Assembly: GCA_902776515.1 (NCBI GenBank)
Contig: CACYQE010000051.1
Coordinates: 1 to 5,993, forward strand
Direction: 5' to 3'
DNA length: 5,993 bases
Source: an uncultured Pseudomonadota bacterium
Lineage (GTDB): Bacteria > Pseudomonadota > Alphaproteobacteria > Rs-D84
Position 1 is the first letter of the stretch. Each line of letters starts with the position of its first letter. A program made the translations under genes and the position numbers. The notes beneath the pieces were generated by a model, which ran no database searches, was not told the origin of the DNA, and was given only the letters and a program-made list of their open reading frames with translations. Shown piece after piece: positions 3,393 to 5,993 of this stretch.

Positions 3393-5915
3393 TTACATCT
3401 TGATATCTTCGCACTTTTCAACCGGTTCAGATTCCGTACAATTTGTTTCTGCTGTGGAACCTATGCCCAAGAATCCTTTTTTGTTAACATTTGAACAACT
3501 CTTGGTAACCGTAGAAGTACAGTAATGACAAGTCCGATTTTCACGATTAAATATAGCCCAAACTTCACGGGTCCCGCTGCCCGTTTCTGATTTAACCTTT
3601 TGTCCACCTAAACCTGTAAACGCATCAACCACTTCACTGGTCTTAGAAGCCCCGGCCGTCGTATCAATTTTTGACCCTGTACCGGTCGCTCTTGATGCAC
3701 TGCCACCACGGGTTAACAAAGAATTATCCAATCCGGCCCCAACCTCGTAAGATATAGAATAAGGTTCCGACAATTCCTTGGTTACATTTGATGTTGCCTT
3801 TACACCGGCCCCACCTGAAACCGGCAACATTTGACACATATATTGTGCAATATCATCAGACGAATCCTTGGATGCCTTGGTCAAATATTCATTAAATTTC
3901 TTGTTATAATTTTCTTGTGCTTTTTGTAACGCGGCAATAGCAATCTGCATTTTTACCTGATTCAATAAATTCGGGAATCTTGCCTGGGTCTTGGCATCTT
4001 TCTTGCCGGTAATTTGTTCTAAATTACGTCCCGAAACACAAAATTGAATTTTCGGGTCCTGTTCAAACATATCGATTACCCGATTAATTTTTCCCGATAT
4101 GTTTTTCAATTCAGATTCAATACTGGTCAAGATAGCTTCACCATCTGGCACATTTGTTGAAACTTTTTTCGCATTGCTAAGGTAATCGTTAATACCAATT
4201 TTCCCTGGGGCCAAGGTTTTGCCACCATCCTTTACTGTTCCACCGGCATCACCCATCAAAATAGAACCGAACGAAATCATACCCGTAATACGATAAACGT
4301 CTTTGTCTTTCTGGCTGCGTAAACTGCCTGTTCCGATGGTATCATCGGATGCGAAACGGTTGCAATCAGACGTACTGCCGCATATTTCGGTCATTTTTGA
4401 ATCAACCAAATTTTGGCAATTTTCCAATGCAGAATTATCAACATTCAAATACAACCCCATCAGCAACGAATCCAAATCTTCCATTTTAAATCCAGGATTG
4501 TTCTGCTTACAAACAACCAACTTGTCCAGCGGGCACATATTATGAATGTATTCGTAATCCATACCGATACAGTTCGAAAAATCTTTACCGCAACGCACAT
4601 CATCGGTAAAGCAATCTTTGACTTCCTGGGTACAAGCATCAACACGCATTGCCGCCATTTTATCAACAACATAACTCCAAATCAGCGGTTCCATACGTTC
4701 ACAAGGGTCTATTTCAACCTTGCAGAAAGAACGCACCATATCTGGTCTTGATAAACATGCATCCATTGTATCCACGCCTTTGCCTGCGATATCATCCTTG
4801 CAGGCGGTTTGAATACATTTTGAAATATTGGTTAAACAAGATTGACGCATTTTGGATTCTTGGTTGGATTCAGCCAATTTAATAGATGGTGCCGCTTCAC
4901 GTAAAAATGCTTCCCATACCTTATCACGAACAGCCATACATTGATCCAACACACGTTCACAAATAGGACGTTTTGCATCCAACAATTCCATAGCAGATGC
5001 GGTTATATCATATTTAACAACCGTGCTAACCTTGGTTTTTGCGGTGCTTTTTGCCTTTTTGTTTTGCATATTTTCAGATGCAATTGTTGCAACACAGTTT
5101 TGCCAATCATCACCACAGGCATCTTTGCCCAACATACACTTTTTAAATTCAACCATACATTCGCCCTGGTTGTATTTGTTTGCTTCGGCAAAACTGTCCT
5201 TTAATGCGTTGCGAACATCAGATTTCGCTTCGGACATTGCGGCTTCGGCCTCGGCTTTTTTGGTAGCGATTGCATTGGCAAACCCCTTGCAATCAGATTC
5301 TATTTGGCGTTGATAAATCTGATGCAACATTTTCATATCTTTGCCACAAGAATCATCCATTTGTTCAACACAAATTTCATTTGCAGCCTTGAATAATTCG
5401 GCACCTTTCTTTGACGAAATATCATCATCGTTATCACCGAATATATTTTCATCTTCGTCATTATTTTCGAACATAGCCATTAAACTTTGGCGTTTGTTTT
5501 TCTTGGCGGCTTGGGCATCTTCACCGTAAATAACATTGCCCTTTGAATCATATTTGCGTTCACCACCAAAAACGATATCGGCCTTGGAACCTAATTGTAT
5601 TTTTTCAACTTCCTCGGTTTTCATACGTTTGGCTTCATTCACAGTTTTTGAAATTTCTTCTAATTCAGCCTCGTATTTTGCATTTTTATCACTGCACAAA
5701 CAACTGCCACCACTTTCATTATCAGAAATACAAAATTGGTCCATGCAACCATAATAAGCATCATAACATTCTTGGTTGTAAACACCGGTCGCCGCAACCT
5801 TGGCACGCACAGAAGTTCCTGCCTGAATCGCCGATTGTTTTTTTGCGGTTGCACCAAGTGCCGCCGTAATAACGGTCAACGAAGTCATAACAAACAATGT
5901 AAATGTTTTTTTCAT
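3393..5915 (-). CDS. Large secreted cysteine-rich protein of unknown function
   Basis: I do not recognise this family. The 840-residue product begins with a classic signal peptide (MKKTF, hydrophobic core to about 21, probable cleavage after ATA at 24) and has no later membrane span, so a periplasmic or outer-surface location is inferred. The signal has no cysteine, but the mature part has 36, at 50, 57, 62, 72, 74, 182, 190, 209, 253, 260, 267, 274, 319, 326, 360, 367, 372, 387, 398, 405, 428, 435, 442, 449, 461, 469, 500, 512, 518, 626, 694, 796, 799, 807, 826 and 835. Ten neighbouring pairs are exactly seven apart. Charged helical stretches (about 78-108, 205-245, 655-685) and an acidic run (150-165) lie between. 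A Gly/Ser/Thr-rich linker (730-785) precedes a CHYC-containing C-terminal domain ending EKCEDIKM. The start at 5915 was chosen for the signal peptide and a GGGGAG 4 nt upstream; an in-frame GTG at 5927 was rejected. It lies between a partial upstream gene and mscS. Confidence 0.9.
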   Translation of the reverse strand: MKKTFTLFVMTSLTVITAALGATAKKQSAIQAGTSVRAKVAATGVYNQECYDAYYGCMDQFCISDNESGGSCLCSDKNAKYEAELEEISKTVNEAKRMKTEEVEKIQLGSKADIVFGGERKYDSKGNVIYGEDAQAAKKNKRQSLMAMFENNDEDENIFGDNDDDISSKKGAELFKAANEICVEQMDDSCGKDMKMLHQIYQRQIESDCKGFANAIATKKAEAEAAMSEAKSDVRNALKDSFAEANKYNQGECMVEFKKCMLGKDACGDDWQNCVATIASENMQNKKAKSTAKTKVSTVVKYDITASAMELLDAKRPICERVLDQCMAVRDKVWEAFLREAAPSIKLAESNQESKMRQSCLTNISKCIQTACKDDIAGKGVDTMDACLSRPDMVRSFCKVEIDPCERMEPLIWSYVVDKMAAMRVDACTQEVKDCFTDDVRCGKDFSNCIGMDYEYIHNMCPLDKLVVCKQNNPGFKMEDLDSLLMGLYLNVDNSALENCQNLVDSKMTEICGSTSDCNRFASDDTIGTGSLRSQKDKDVYRITGMISFGSILMGDAGGTVKDGGKTLAPGKIGINDYLSNAKKVSTNVPDGEAILTSIESELKNISGKINRVIDMFEQDPKIQFCVSGRNLEQITGKKDAKTQARFPNLLNQVKMQIAIAALQKAQENYNKKFNEYLTKASKDSSDDIAQYMCQMLPVSGGAGVKATSNVTKELSEPYSISYEVGAGLDNSLLTRGGSASRATGTGSKIDTTAGASKTSEVVDAFTGLGGQKVKSETGSGTREVWAIFNRENRTCHYCTSTVTKSCSNVNKKGFLGIGSTAETNCTESEPVEKCEDIKM

Positions 5916-5919
5916 CTCT

Positions 5920-5925
5920 CTCCCC
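5920..5925 (-). promoter_or_regulatory. Ribosome binding site of the cysteine-rich protein gene
   Basis: GGGGAG on the minus strand, 4 nt before the ATG at 5915. The in-frame GTG at 5927 overlaps this site and has no purine-rich site of its own, which supports the ATG start and an intact signal peptide. Confidence 0.6.
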
Positions 5926-5934
5926 ACGAAAAAA

Positions 5935-5993
5935 TCAATTGTTACTTAATCCACCATTACCAACGTTAATGTCTTCACAAGATTCTATTTCTT
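5935..5993 (-). CDS. 3' end of an upstream gene, possible paralogue of the cysteine-rich protein
   Basis: One minus-strand frame stays open from the right edge to a TGA at 5937-5935 and reads EIESCEDINVGNGGLSNN; the other two frames hit stops within this short stretch. Its ESCEDIN resembles the EKCEDIK that closes the 840-residue protein, but with different synonymous codons, so the likeness is at protein level. The stop lies 19 bp before the next start with no terminator between, suggesting one operon. Only 18 residues are visible; paralogy is inference. Confidence 0.5.
   Translation of the reverse strand, partial: EIESCEDINVGNGGLSNN

Noticed and set aside
5003..5191. Small open frames in other frames across the cysteine-rich gene (for example 5003-5191, 5023-5313, 5660-5857)
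   Set aside because: All lie wholly within the 840-residue gene, in shifted or antisense frames, without ribosome binding sites; the long frame with signal peptide and patterned cysteines explains the region.

Overview
The window reads as ordinary chromosome from an AT-rich bacterium, most likely an alphaproteobacterium with a small, possibly host-associated genome. The evidence for this is indirect. It rests on a short FtsB-like protein ending in an alphaproteobacterial-style 'SPDYV.EL..RYLN.G.P' tail, a TspO/MBR protein, and scattered GTCATCCC/GGGATCTC-type palindromes of the sort common in Alphaproteobacteria. I cannot name a genus from sequence alone.

Layout, left to right. A DusB-like tRNA-dihydrouridine synthase (57-980, minus) is followed by what may be the first codons of the next minus-strand gene at the extreme left edge. 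Divergent to it is a 108-residue FtsB/DivIC-type septum protein (1000-1326, plus). The two start codons are only 19 bp apart, share a nearly symmetric promoter, and both genes look leaderless. FtsB runs tail-to-tail into tspO (1323-1805, minus), with interlocked stop codons. Upstream of tspO is about 590 bp without a protein gene (1806-2394). It holds an inverted-repeat-bounded cassette of GT-rich heptamer tracts and covarying hairpins (1881-2136), then a 91-bp direct repeat present twice (2139-2229 and 2323-2413). The second copy of that repeat contains the 3' end and terminator of an intact tRNA-Arg(UCU) (2395-2471, minus). The first copy is an orphan tRNA 3' end with its own terminator.

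Right of the tRNA lies a minus-strand operon-like run, transcribed from right to left. It consists of the last 18 codons of an upstream gene (5935-5993), a large secreted cysteine-rich protein of 840 residues that I do not recognise (3393-5915), and a 286-residue MscS-type mechanosensitive channel (2517-3377). Gaps are 19 and 15 bp, each gene has its own ribosome binding site, and there is no terminator between them.

The best candidate for something undescribed is the 840-residue protein. It has 36 cysteines in the predicted mature chain, ten pairs of which are spaced exactly seven residues apart, including two matching C-x6-C-x6-C-x6-C modules. Its C-terminal E[K/S]CEDI motif recurs at the C-terminus of the gene just upstream, suggesting a tandem family of secreted, disulfide-rich envelope proteins co-transcribed with a channel. 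The tRNA/att-like duplication and the symmetric leaderless promoter are the next most interesting features.
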